Assembly (NCBI GenBank): GCA_034189505.1
Contig: JAXHUR010000021.1
Location: forward strand, 1 to 45,631
Reading direction: 5' to 3'
DNA: 45,631 nt
Source of the DNA: Geoalkalibacter_A sp034189505
Lineage (GTDB): Bacteria > Desulfobacterota > Desulfuromonadia > Desulfuromonadales > Geoalkalibacteraceae
The position numbers and the translations under genes are program-made. The number at the start of each line of letters is the position of its first letter. Within the stretch, counting starts at the first letter, position 1. Of the stretch, positions 1-8,184 are shown piece by piece. Below the pieces are notes generated by a model. The model was not told the DNA's origin, did not search any database, and saw only the letters and a program-made list of their open reading frames with translations.

Positions 1-127
1 AGGTCAGCGCTGAAGAAGTCGCCGGGGCGGTGGACATGGTGCTCACCTATCGTGAGCTCAGCCAGATTTTCCGTGATCGCGGTCTTGACCCTGCGCGTAT
101 GAAAGATGCGCCCTTCAGCGCTGACCT
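1..127. repeat. Inverted repeat pair (15 bp arms) bounding a 97-bp inverted segment
   Basis: Bases 1-15 (AGGTCAGCGCTGAAG) are the exact reverse complement of 113-127; both arms contain the palindrome TCAGCGCTGA. The gene on the minus strand runs through the right arm as codons for E-V-S-A-E and through the left arm as F-S-A-D. The DNA between the arms encodes, on the plus strand, a peptide that fits the hydrogenase-like family (A-V-D-M-V-L-T-Y-R-E-L). Flipping the segment would restore a continuous family-like protein. Both orientations are free of stops. Since the window begins exactly at an arm, a chimeric fold-back at a contig end is as likely as a true invertible element. Confidence 0.8.
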
Positions 128-698
128 CGAATTTCCCTGCGATGCACGAGCTGATATAGACCACGGGCGTCTGCGCTCCCCGGGTCTGTTTGATGTAGCG
201 GCCGATGGCCACCATGGGTGAAACAACCGGCATCAGGTGGCGCACCAGCTGTGGATAATGGCGCTCAATCAGGTCGACGATGGTGGGGCAGTGGCTCGAG
301 ATCAGGGGGCCGCGACCGCCGCTTTCAATCAGCTGCTGATATTGTCCGGCGATCAGCTCCACGCCCGCGGTGCCCTCGAAGATATCTGCAAAACCGAGCT
401 TCTGCAGGCCGGCGACCAGCTGCCCGGGGCGCAGCTCGCTGAAAAAAGCGGGATAGGAGCATCCCAGGATCGCCACGGGGGATTTGCCATTCTCGAGTAT
501 GCGCAGAGTCTGGGTGATGCAATCCGCGATCTGTTTTGCTTTCTGGGAGCAGACTTTAAGGCAGATTCCGCAACCGATGCAGCGATCATGAATGACTTCG
601 GCCCAGTGTTCCTTGACCTTGATGGCCTTGACCGGGCAGTTGCGGACACAGGAATAGCATTTGCGGCATCTGTCTTTGGCGGTTTGAATGGGCCCCAT
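1..698 (-). CDS. Ferredoxin / [FeFe]-hydrogenase large-subunit-like protein, 3' part outside window
   Basis: Read on the minus strand from ATG at 698, with GGAGG five bases upstream. The first ~60 residues hold two [4Fe-4S] motifs, CRKCYSCVRNCP and CIGCGICLKVCS. An Fe_hyd_lg_C-like domain follows, with SSHCP and SSCIAGKFE at the places where catalytic hydrogenases have TSCCP and the MPC..K..E motif. The reduced cysteine set suggests a regulatory or sensory relative rather than a working hydrogenase; such proteins often carry PAS or output domains further on, which would lie outside the window. The frame is open to the edge (232 complete codons), but the last ~33 codons before the edge do not look like the family. 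The family-like continuation (VDMVLTYRELSQIF) is encoded on the opposite strand of the same DNA, so this end is inverted (see the repeat entry). Domain call is confident; exact role is inference. Confidence 0.75.
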   Translation of the reverse strand, partial: MGPIQTAKDRCRKCYSCVRNCPVKAIKVKEHWAEVIHDRCIGCGICLKVCSQKAKQIADCITQTLRILENGKSPVAILGCSYPAFFSELRPGQLVAGLQKLGFADIFEGTAGVELIAGQYQQLIESGGRGPLISSHCPTIVDLIERHYPQLVRHLMPVVSPMVAIGRYIKQTRGAQTPVVYISSCIAGKFEVSAEGRIFHTRRVKTAITENLAELTIGEHHVHRPGDFFSAD

Positions 699-812
699 GT
701 TGCCTCCGGGCGGGTGGTCTTAAAGAAACGGGAGGGGTGAACGAGTGGATTGATTCTGTACGATGGTGCAGCAGGCTGTCAAGCGCTCCGATATCCGGTG
801 CAGTGTCGTTAT

Positions 813-1799
813 TCAGGCGCCACGGCGCCCGACTTCGTCACTGAAGTGGCATGCACTGAAATGCCCCGGGGCTTGTTCAATCGCCCGCGGCGCCTGGCGG
901 GCACAGATGTCGCGGGCATAGGGGCAGCGCGGATGAAAGGTGCATCCGGACGGCGGCGACAGGGGAGAGGGGATTTCTCCCTTGAGGGGAACGTGCGGGT
1001 GCCGACGGTGGGGGTCGGGGACCGGCACCGCCTCGAGCAGGGCTTCGGTGTAAGGGTGGCGGGGGCGGCGGTAGAGACTTTGCGCCGGGGCCTGCTCTAC
1101 GATGGCGCCCAGATACATGACCGCAACCCGGTCGCAGAAATGCTCCACCAGGGACAGGTCGTGGGCAATGAACAGGTAGGTCAAACCGAACTCCTGCTGA
1201 AGATCCTTGAGCAGATTGACGACCTGAGCTTGAATGGAGAGGTCGAGCGCAGAAACAGGCTCATCGGCGACGATCAGCTGCGGGTTTGGAGCCAGCGCGC
1301 GGGCAATACCGATGCGTTGGCGCTGCCCACCGGAAAATTCATGCGGGTAGCGCCAGGCAAGATCGGCGCTCATGCCGACCTTTTCCAGTAGATCCACCAC
1401 CTGATCCCGCAATCCTGCTCCCTGGGCGAGCCCATGAACCTTGAAGGCTTCCGCAATCGCATCGCCGATGCGCATACGGGGGTTGAGAGAAGCATAGGGG
1501 TCCTGAAAGATCATCTGCATGGAGCGGCGCAGCGGGCGCATGCGTTTATTGGGCAGGCGGGTGATATCCCGCCCCTGAAAAAAAATCTGTCCGCCATCGG
1601 CATCAAGCAAGCGCATGACCAGCTTGCCGGTGGTGGATTTTCCGCAGCCGGACTCCCCCACAAGCCCAAGTGACTCGCCGCCCTCCAGGCGCAGCGAGAG
1701 GTTGTCGACGGCCCGCAGTTCCAGCTTGCGGGGGGAAAAGGGGGAGGCTTTGATCCAGAAGGATTTTCGCAGGTCGCGGATATCGAGCAGTGGAGTCAT
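813..1799 (-). CDS. Oligopeptide/dipeptide ABC transporter ATP-binding protein (OppF/DppF type)
   Basis: 328-residue ATPase of the peptide/nickel ABC importer family. Visible are Walker A GESGCGKST near residue 50, Q-loop FQDPYASLNPRM, signature FSGGQRQRIGIARAL, Walker B LIVADEPVSALD, and the C-terminal oligopeptide-transporter extension with the cysteine motif CTFHPRCPYARDIC. It would pair with the OppD-like subunit and energise import of peptides or similar solutes at the inner membrane. Its start overlaps the stop of the upstream gene (ATGA at 1796-1799), so the two are translationally coupled. No permease or binding-protein gene is next to it in this window. Family assignment is firm; substrate is unknown. 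Confidence 0.93.
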   Translation of the reverse strand: MTPLLDIRDLRKSFWIKASPFSPRKLELRAVDNLSLRLEGGESLGLVGESGCGKSTTGKLVMRLLDADGGQIFFQGRDITRLPNKRMRPLRRSMQMIFQDPYASLNPRMRIGDAIAEAFKVHGLAQGAGLRDQVVDLLEKVGMSADLAWRYPHEFSGGQRQRIGIARALAPNPQLIVADEPVSALDLSIQAQVVNLLKDLQQEFGLTYLFIAHDLSLVEHFCDRVAVMYLGAIVEQAPAQSLYRRPRHPYTEALLEAVPVPDPHRRHPHVPLKGEIPSPLSPPSGCTFHPRCPYARDICARQAPRAIEQAPGHFSACHFSDEVGRRGA

Positions 1800-2758
1800 T
1801 GCGCCCTCCAGCAGCGGACGAGATGACCAGGCGCGACTTCAGTCAATCCCGGCCGATGCGTGCTGCACCGAGGAAGGACTTCGGGGCAGCGCTCGGTAAA
1901 GGGGCATCCCTGCGGCATCTGCCGAGGGTCGGGGACCTGCCCCCTGATGGGAGCCAGCCGCGACTTCTTCTCACCCAGGCGCGGAACGCAGGCCAGAAGC
2001 CCGCGGGTGTAAGGATGGCGGGGATGGTCGTAAATTTGAATCACCGGTGCATATTCCATGATAAGGCCGGCGTACATGATGGCCACGCGATCCGCGCTTT
2101 CAGCGACAATGCCCAGGTCGTGGGTGATCAGAAGGGTTGCCATGTCGCGCTCCTGCTTGAGCCGCAGCAGAAGATCCATAATCTGTGCCTGGATCGTGAC
2201 GTCAAGGGCGGTGGTGGGTTCATCGGCGATCAGGATGTCCGGATCGCAGGCCAGAGCCATGGCGATCATGACGCGCTGGCGCATGCCGCCCGAGAGACTG
2301 TGCGGATAGTCGCGCAGGCGTTGCCGCGCTGACGGAATTCCGACATCGTGCAGCAGTTTTTCCGCCTGCTTGAGAGCCTGTGCGGCCCCGAGTTTTTTGT
2401 GCAGCTGCAGCACCTCCCTGATCTGGTCGCCGATGCGCAGGACCGGGTTGAGCGAAGTCATCGGTTCCTGGAATATCATGGAGATGCGGTTGCCGCGGAT
2501 ACGGCGCATTTCCTCGCTGGAAAGCTTCGCCAGATCGGCCCCCCGATAGAGAATGCGGCCTTCCACCATGCGTCCCGGCGCTGGGATCAGCCCCAGAATA
2601 GACAGGGATGTGATTGATTTGCCGCAGCCGGATTCGCCAACCAGCGCGAGGGTCTCGCGGGAGGATAACGTAAACTCGATGCCGCGGACTGCATGGACCG
2701 GACCGTCCTCGGTAAAAAAAGAGGTGTGCAGGTTTTCGATTTCAAGCAATTGCGTCAT
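1796..2758 (-). CDS. Oligopeptide/dipeptide ABC transporter ATP-binding protein (OppD/DppD type)
   Basis: 320-residue ATPase starting MTQLLEIENL. Walker A GESGCGKS, Q-loop FQEPMTSLNPV, signature LSGGMRQRVMIAMAL, Walker B ILIADEPTTALD and the C-terminal CPFTERCPEVLPRC motif mark it as the D subunit of a peptide-type importer. A longer open frame reaches 2902, but the extra 48 residues do not resemble the family. The ATG at 2758 has GGAAG five bases upstream, which decides the start. It lies first in a two-gene unit with the OppF-like gene and is divergent from the PHP gene. With both ATPases present but no permeases nearby, the membrane partners must be encoded elsewhere, if they exist. Confidence 0.92.
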   Translation of the reverse strand: MTQLLEIENLHTSFFTEDGPVHAVRGIEFTLSSRETLALVGESGCGKSITSLSILGLIPAPGRMVEGRILYRGADLAKLSSEEMRRIRGNRISMIFQEPMTSLNPVLRIGDQIREVLQLHKKLGAAQALKQAEKLLHDVGIPSARQRLRDYPHSLSGGMRQRVMIAMALACDPDILIADEPTTALDVTIQAQIMDLLLRLKQERDMATLLITHDLGIVAESADRVAIMYAGLIMEYAPVIQIYDHPRHPYTRGLLACVPRLGEKKSRLAPIRGQVPDPRQMPQGCPFTERCPEVLPRCSTHRPGLTEVAPGHLVRCWRAQ

Positions 2759-2816
2759 CGGGACTTCCGGGGAAAAAAGAAAAACTTTTGCCCACTGATT
2801 GCAGTCGGCGCCCATG

Positions 2817-2845
2817 AATTTACCTTCTCCGCCGCAACGGGTCAA
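2817..2845 (-). promoter_or_regulatory. Candidate sigma70 promoter for the oppD-oppF pair
   Basis: On the minus strand TTGACC (2840-2845) and TAAATT (2817-2822) are separated by 17 bases and lie about 60 bases upstream of the chosen oppD start. Judged by eye only. Confidence 0.4.
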
Positions 2846-2961
2846 GAAATGGCGGGGTGCCCTTCTCACGATCACCTCATTTGTGCTAGACTTCGCATTC
2901 ATTCGACTCTGTTCTTTTCAGTTTTTCCGCCACCTGCTGATCCGAAAGCATATTTGCCGAC

Positions 2962-3867
2962 ATGAAAATACAAGGATTCAATGCGCCCGGTGCCAAGCCT
3001 GCGGACCCACTGGCCGACCTGCATGTCCATACCACATATTCGGACGGGCTTTTTTCGCCGCAAGAGGTTGTCGCCAGGGCACTCGAAAACGGGGTTCAGG
3101 CGCTGGCCATCTGCGACCATGACAATATCGATGGCATCGAACCTGCCATCAGCGCCGCGCGCGGCAATGACCTCGAGATTGTTGCCGGAGTGGAGCTGTC
3201 CAGTCAATGGCAGAATCTGCGCGATATTCACATTCTCGGATATGGATTTGATCCTGGTGCGCCGGAGCTGGTTGGGGAATTGGCGGATTTTCGTGATTTT
3301 CGCGCGCGCCGCAATGAAATGATCGTACAGCGGGTCAATGAAGTTCTTGCCGCAGAAAGGCGCACCCTGTTGGATTTTCAACAGATCCGCCGCTTTGCGG
3401 GAGGGACTGTCGGACGCCCGCATATTGCACGCGCGCTCATCGAGGCAGGACTTGTGCGCGACAACGATGAAGCCTTCAACCGCTATCTGGTGCGCTGCAA
3501 CGTGGAGAAACGTTTTTTTTCTGCCGACCAGGCGATTTCTCTGATTCACCGTGCCGGCGGGGTCGCAGTTCTGGCTCATCCCCCTTTGATTACGGAGGAT
3601 CGGCGCGCCCTGCTTCGGTTGCTTGATGCTTTTGTCGTCTTGGGGCTTGATGGCATCGAAGCCTACAATAATGCCGGATCGCTGGATGACGTTGCTGAAT
3701 TGACGGCCCTGGCGCGGCAACGAAAACTAATTGTCACCGGAGGTTCGGATTTTCACGGATTTTCCGACAGCGCCGCCCGTATTGGTTGGGCGCGAGGCGA
3801 AATTCCCATCCCCCTGTCATGCTGGCAGGAGGTTCGAGATTCCCTGTCACAACGTGTGGCGGGGTGA
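2962..3867 (+). CDS. PHP-domain phosphoesterase (YciV/TrpH, RNase AM-type)
   Basis: 301 residues with the full PHP metal-site series: DLHVHTTYSDG near residue 20, CDHDN near 50, then GVELSS, HILGYGFD, GRPHIARAL, VAVLAHP, GIEAYN and GSDFHG near the end. Members of this family (E. coli YciV) are metal-dependent 5'-3' nucleases or 3',5'-nucleoside bisphosphate phosphatases that trim rRNA 5' ends and short oligonucleotides in the cytoplasm. Length and motif order fit the family well. The ATG at 2962 is used; translation could also begin slightly upstream. It is transcribed away from the oppD gene. Precise substrate is inferred from the family. Confidence 0.88.
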   Translation: MKIQGFNAPGAKPADPLADLHVHTTYSDGLFSPQEVVARALENGVQALAICDHDNIDGIEPAISAARGNDLEIVAGVELSSQWQNLRDIHILGYGFDPGAPELVGELADFRDFRARRNEMIVQRVNEVLAAERRTLLDFQQIRRFAGGTVGRPHIARALIEAGLVRDNDEAFNRYLVRCNVEKRFFSADQAISLIHRAGGVAVLAHPPLITEDRRALLRLLDAFVVLGLDGIEAYNNAGSLDDVAELTALARQRKLIVTGGSDFHGFSDSAARIGWARGEIPIPLSCWQEVRDSLSQRVAG

Positions 3868-4017
3868 TATCCCGTTGACTGCTGTGTTTTGGATAGGCCT
3901 GTTTTGGCTTGGAAATTGCTCAATAAAATTGCTCAACACCTTGTGTTTGATCGAACAGGGTTTTTTCAGCCTCAACGGACTAAAATAAATAAGAGATAGT
4001 CAAAAGGATTGAGTTTC

Positions 4018-4590
4018 ATGTTTTCTGTTTTTTCCGACCCGCGTATTTTTTCTTCTCGTCTCGGCAGACGCGCCTTTATCGGCAGCCATTTGGCTGCCCT
4101 TGCCTATCTGGCACTGCCGGTTTCTGCCTCAGCCCGGCAGGCTCCGGAACGCAGCCTCTCCTTTTTCAATCTTCACACCGGCGAGACGCTGGAAAATGCG
4201 GTCTACTGGGCCGAAGGTAAATACAACCCCGCCATCATGCGGGAGGTCGAGTATATTCTGCGCGATTTCCGCCGGGACGAGGTTGCCCCGATCGATCCGC
4301 TTCTCCTCGATCAGTTGTTCGCGGTGCGTTCTGTACTTGAAACATCAACGCCGTTTAACATTATCTCCGGTTATCGTTCGCCGGAAACCAACCAAATGCT
4401 GCGGCAGCAGAGCAGCGGCGTGGCCAAGCGCAGTTATCACACTATCGGCCAGGCCGTGGATGTGCGGCTGCCGGGGCGCGAACTCAAAGCACTTCGCCAG
4501 GCGGCTCGCAGACTCAAGAGAGGGGGGGTCGGATATTACCCGAAATCCGATTTCGTCCATCTCGACACCGGGCCGGTGCGTGCCTGGTGA
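4018..4590 (+). CDS. YcbK-family (DUF882) murein endopeptidase, Tat-exported
   Basis: 190 residues. The N-terminus has a twin-arginine motif (LGRRAFIGS) followed by a hydrophobic stretch and a likely cleavage after ASA, so export of a folded protein by Tat is expected. The mature part carries the M15-type zinc ligands: H-x-x-G-Q-A-V-D (HTIGQAVD) and the later FVHLDTG, with the substrate-site motif SGYRSPETN. E. coli YcbK (MepK) cuts 3-3 cross-links in peptidoglycan. The ATG at 4018 is preferred over an in-frame TTG at 4009, because AAAGGA at 4003-4008 is nine bases before the ATG and abuts the TTG. It stands alone between the PHP gene and the GGDEF-EAL gene. Confidence 0.88.
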   Translation: MFSVFSDPRIFSSRLGRRAFIGSHLAALAYLALPVSASARQAPERSLSFFNLHTGETLENAVYWAEGKYNPAIMREVEYILRDFRRDEVAPIDPLLLDQLFAVRSVLETSTPFNIISGYRSPETNQMLRQQSSGVAKRSYHTIGQAVDVRLPGRELKALRQAARRLKRGGVGYYPKSDFVHLDTGPVRAW

Positions 4591-4661
4591 CGTAGATCCG
4601 GTGCGCAATCTGCTGTTTTTTTAAGTATAAAAAGAGATTGATAAAAATATTATAATTTTGT

Positions 4662-7172
4662 ATGGTGGTTGAGGTCTCCGCAAGCACCCCCCTCTGCCTT
4701 GTTCATTTCAGGAAGGGACTGAGGATTCGAGAGGGGCGCGGACCATGTTTTCTGCTGGAGGACTCTGCCATCGCCACCTCAAGACAGAACAACCAGAATC
4801 CAACCTTTCCCAGCGTGGGATTGCCAAATGTTTTGGCGAGTCGTTTTCTTGCCTGCTCTGGGATAAATTTCGCCGATTCTCGCGATCGGACCTTCCTGCT
4901 GGTTAAGATCCGCTGGTTTCTTCTCGGGTTGCTGGCCACAAGCTGCCTTGCTGCAGGATTTCTTTTTCTGCGGAGCCCTTACGGATTCTTTCTCACTCGC
5001 CCACAGCTTCTGGCTCTTTTTCTGTCTGTCGCTGCCATCCTCCTGCACAACGGCACCGTCCATCTTTTCTACGATCGCCTTGCACGCCCCTTTTACGTTA
5101 ATTCTTTGCAGATTCTTCTCGACCTTTCCATTGTCACTTTTCTGATTCATTTCAGCGGCGGTGCTGCGAGCTGGTTCTGGCCGGTTTATCTTCTTGTGAC
5201 TCTGGAGGCTGCCGTCCTTCTGGAACAACCTCATCGTGTGTGGCTCATGGGGCTTTTAGGGGCATTGCTTTACGGTCTTGTTCTGATGGGCGGTTACCAG
5301 GGCTGGTGGTCCAATGTTTCCATGCCGTTTGTCGAGAAGAATCTGCATCAGAACGGGCTGCATCTTTTTCTGCTCTGGTTCTGGGTCAGTATGCTCAATG
5401 CTGCTGTTGCGGTAGCGGGCGTTTTCCTGATGTCGGTCATTCGGCGAGAAAATCAGGAGTTGCGTAACAGTCAGGAGGGGATGAGCGAATTTCTCGAAAC
5501 AGCCAGCGATCTGATCTTCAACGTCGATAGGGACGGCCGGCTGCGGTTTGCCAACCGGGCCTGGCGTCGAGCCATGGGATATGATGGAGGCGATCTGCAT
5601 AAACTCAACCTCAAGGATATTGTTCATCCGGAATTCCGGGAGAACTGCAGCCATGAATTCGACCGCGTTCTGCGTGGTGAGGCCGGTCGCGTAAGCAACG
5701 GCCGGCTGCTCAATCGCCATGATGAAGTGCTTGAGGTGGAGGGGTCTTTGACCCGCTGCTGTCTGCATAGCGATGGCCTGGGTACCGTCTGGGCCATCTG
5801 CCGCGACGTGACCGAGCACAAAAAGGCTCAGACGGAACTGTTCCGGCTGGCGCACTACGACCAGCTGACGGGTTTGCCCAATCGCGCTTTTTTTCTCGAC
5901 CGTCTCAACCACTCCATCGCGCTGGCGCGGCGCCAGCGCAGACAGGTCGCCGTTCTTTTTCTCGACCTCGACCGTTTCAAGATTATCAACGATACCCTGG
6001 GCCATGTTCTGGGCGATCGGTTGCTGCGGGAGATGGGGCAGCGCCTGCATGAATGCATTCGCGAGGTCGATGCCGTGGCACGCATGGGGGGAGATGAATT
6101 TACCCTCTGCCTGGGGAATGTCGATGGCGCAGAGAGTGTCGAAAAGGTCGCGCAGAAAATTCTTAAAAACCTGGTGCGGCCTCTCTGCATTGACGGACAT
6201 GAACTATTCATCACCACCAGCATCGGCATCAGCCTGTTTCCCGATCATCACCAGGACGCCCAGAGCCTGATTAAAAAGGCCGACATCGCCATGTACCACG
6301 CCAAGGCCCAGGGGCGGAACAATTATCAGTTTTACCGCGAGGAGATGGATTCAGACGTGGAAAAACGTCTGATGCTTGAAACGGCCATCCGCAAAGCGCT
6401 GGAGATGGATCAGTTTCGTATTTTCTACCAGCCCAAGGTCGATATCGCTTCGGGCCGCATTACCGCCATGGAGGCGCTGCTGCGTTGGGATCACCCGGAG
6501 CTGGGGCTGCTGCCGCCCAACGAGTTCATCCCTCTGGCGGAGGAAACGGGATTGATTTTCTCCATTGGAGAGTGGGTTCTGCTCCAGGCCTGCCTGCAGA
6601 ACCGCCAGTGGCAGCTGCGGGGACTACCGCGGATGCGGGTGGCGGTCAATATCTCCGGCTATCAGCTGCAGCAGCGGGAGTTTATCGATGTCGTGCGCCG
6701 GGTTCTCGATGAATCCGGGCTCGCCCCCTGCGATCTTGAAATCGAAGTCACCGAAACAGTGGTCATGCAGAACCCTGAATCTGCGGTGGCGATCCTCAAT
6801 CAACTCAGGGAACTGGGCGTTATGATCGCCATTGACGATTTCGGCACGGGCTATTCGTCCCTTGCGCATCTCAAGCGCTTTTCGGTCAATACGCTGAAGA
6901 TCGACAAATCGTTTATGCGCGACGTAGAACTCAACGCGACTGATGCCGCGATCGCCACTGCCATCATCTCCATGGGCAACAGTTTGAAACTGCAGGTGAT
7001 TGCCGAAGGGGTCGAAACAGAGGGGCAGCTTGATTTTCTGAGGGACCACCGCTGTCAGGAGATGCAGGGATATCTCTTCAGCAAGCCGCTGCCTGCCGAA
7101 GAAATCGAGCATTTCCTGCAACAGGTGGACAGTCGCGGGCCTGATCCCAGGTTCCATGAGCGAAAGCAGTAG
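4662..7172 (+). CDS. Membrane-bound PAS-GGDEF-EAL cyclic-di-GMP enzyme
   Basis: Up to 836 residues. After an unconvincing N-terminal ~80 residues come about six membrane segments (residues ~80-265), a PAS domain (~270-390), a GGDEF domain and an EAL domain. The diguanylate cyclase motif is intact (MGGDEF, ~residue 476) and the inhibitory RxxD site (REVD) sits five residues before it. The phosphodiesterase motif EALLRW (~604) and DDFGTGYSS are also intact, so both c-di-GMP synthesis and breakdown look possible. Such proteins tune biofilm, motility or respiration to a membrane or PAS signal. The start is doubtful: a TATAAT at 4651-4656 lies only five bases before the ATG at 4662, which also lacks a ribosome site, so the true start is probably further in. 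Confidence 0.88.
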   Translation: MVVEVSASTPLCLVHFRKGLRIREGRGPCFLLEDSAIATSRQNNQNPTFPSVGLPNVLASRFLACSGINFADSRDRTFLLVKIRWFLLGLLATSCLAAGFLFLRSPYGFFLTRPQLLALFLSVAAILLHNGTVHLFYDRLARPFYVNSLQILLDLSIVTFLIHFSGGAASWFWPVYLLVTLEAAVLLEQPHRVWLMGLLGALLYGLVLMGGYQGWWSNVSMPFVEKNLHQNGLHLFLLWFWVSMLNAAVAVAGVFLMSVIRRENQELRNSQEGMSEFLETASDLIFNVDRDGRLRFANRAWRRAMGYDGGDLHKLNLKDIVHPEFRENCSHEFDRVLRGEAGRVSNGRLLNRHDEVLEVEGSLTRCCLHSDGLGTVWAICRDVTEHKKAQTELFRLAHYDQLTGLPNRAFFLDRLNHSIALARRQRRQVAVLFLDLDRFKIINDTLGHVLGDRLLREMGQRLHECIREVDAVARMGGDEFTLCLGNVDGAESVEKVAQKILKNLVRPLCIDGHELFITTSIGISLFPDHHQDAQSLIKKADIAMYHAKAQGRNNYQFYREEMDSDVEKRLMLETAIRKALEMDQFRIFYQPKVDIASGRITAMEALLRWDHPELGLLPPNEFIPLAEETGLIFSIGEWVLLQACLQNRQWQLRGLPRMRVAVNISGYQLQQREFIDVVRRVLDESGLAPCDLEIEVTETVVMQNPESAVAILNQLRELGVMIAIDDFGTGYSSLAHLKRFSVNTLKIDKSFMRDVELNATDAAIATAIISMGNSLKLQVIAEGVETEGQLDFLRDHRCQEMQGYLFSKPLPAEEIEHFLQQVDSRGPDPRFHERKQ

Positions 7173-7186
7173 GGAGTTGATCCGTC

Positions 7187-7561
7187 ATGCCCGATTCCAG
7201 CCCCCGCAGAGGCGTTGAACGTCGTCGAAAACCCGACATATGGGTTCGTTCCCTGGAAGTTCTGGTTGTCGTCGGCTGGTTGCTGATGCTGGCCGCGGTT
7301 CTGGTTCTGTCCAAGGCCAAGCCGCAGGTTGAAACTTTTTTTGACCGCTATTACGATATTCCTCTGCGCACCAGCTGGGATGTTGAATTGCTGGGTTATC
7401 TGCAGGGGATGATGTGTCTGGGGCTTTTTCTGGGAATTGCCGGAATGCTGGTCAACTGGCGTCGCGGCCGGCGGGCGGAAGATGAAATCAGGGTTTCTTT
7501 TCTGCTGCTGGTCATTCTGTCGGCGATCGGTCTTCTCCTGCCTTACCTGCAGTTTTCTTGA
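7187..7561 (+). CDS. Small membrane protein of unknown function
   Basis: 124 residues starting MPDSSPRRGVERRRKPD, a strongly basic cytoplasmic head. Three hydrophobic segments follow at about residues 24-42, 64-84 and 101-120, separated by charged loops (KPQVETFFDRYYD and NWRRGRRAEDE). GGGAG lies nine bases before the ATG. It begins 15 bases after the GGDEF-EAL gene and is probably co-transcribed, so a role linked to that signalling protein is possible but unproven. I do not recognise a named family. It converges on mntP with only four bases between the two stop codons. Confidence 0.7.
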   Translation: MPDSSPRRGVERRRKPDIWVRSLEVLVVVGWLLMLAAVLVLSKAKPQVETFFDRYYDIPLRTSWDVELLGYLQGMMCLGLFLGIAGMLVNWRRGRRAEDEIRVSFLLLVILSAIGLLLPYLQFS

Positions 7562-7565
7562 AAAG

Positions 7566-8132
7566 TCAGCCCGCCAGGGTGTGTTCCAGCAGAATTTTCA
7601 AACCGATGGCAAAAAGCACCACCCCTCCGAAAATTTCCACCCGGGGGCCCCATAAATTGCTGATGCGCCTTCCCAGAAGCATGCCCGCCAGCGTGAACAC
7701 TCCCGCCACCACGGCAATGATCAGCGCCGGAAACCAGATCCTGACACCCAGCATCCCCAGCGACAGACCCACCGCCAGCGCATCGATGCTGGTGGCGATG
7801 GAGAGTATGACCAGGGTCAGGCCGCGGGTCGGATCGCGCGGGTCACGCAGCGCCTGCTCCTCCTTGAAGGCTTCGTAGATCATCTTGCCGCCGATAAAGG
7901 AGAGAAGGATAAAGGCAATCCAGTGATCATATGCGGCAATCCAGCGCTGCACGCTCAGGCCCGCCAGCCAGCCGATGACCGGCATCATCCCCTGAAACAA
8001 CCCGAAGTGAAAACTCAGGCGGAACATATGTCTGCCGGTCAGCCGTTCCAGGGTCAGGCCCGCACCCAGCGCGACGGCGAAGGCATCCATGGCGAGAGCC
8101 GCGGCCAGCCCGATGAGGGTCAGAAAGTCCAT
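7566..8132 (-). CDS. mntP: Manganese efflux pump MntP
   Basis: 188 residues, the usual MntP length, with six hydrophobic segments arranged as two similar halves. The paired acidic motifs MDAFAVALGAG and SIDALAVGLSLG sit in the first and fourth segments, as expected for metal coordination. MntP exports Mn2+ across the inner membrane. The open frame extends upstream to 8210, but the extra residues overlap a hairpin and a promoter, so the ATG at 8132 (MDFLTLIGLAAAL) is chosen. MntP genes are often controlled by a manganese riboswitch or MntR; I see no clear riboswitch here. Confidence 0.92.
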   Translation of the reverse strand: MDFLTLIGLAAALAMDAFAVALGAGLTLERLTGRHMFRLSFHFGLFQGMMPVIGWLAGLSVQRWIAAYDHWIAFILLSFIGGKMIYEAFKEEQALRDPRDPTRGLTLVILSIATSIDALAVGLSLGMLGVRIWFPALIIAVVAGVFTLAGMLLGRRISNLWGPRVEIFGGVVLFAIGLKILLEHTLAG

Positions 8133-8148
8133 TCGATTTTCCCACGCA

Positions 8149-8184
8149 AAAAAGAATCCCGCGAAACGTCGGTTCCGCGGGATT
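8149..8184 (-). terminator. Rho-independent terminator, probably of ablA-ablB
   Basis: On the minus strand AATCCCGCG (8176-8184) pairs with CGCGGGATT (8155-8163) across a 12-base loop, followed by C and T6. It lies 54 bases past the ablB stop. Its 5' arm overlaps the -10 of the candidate mntP promoter, so the same bases may serve both. Confidence 0.75.
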
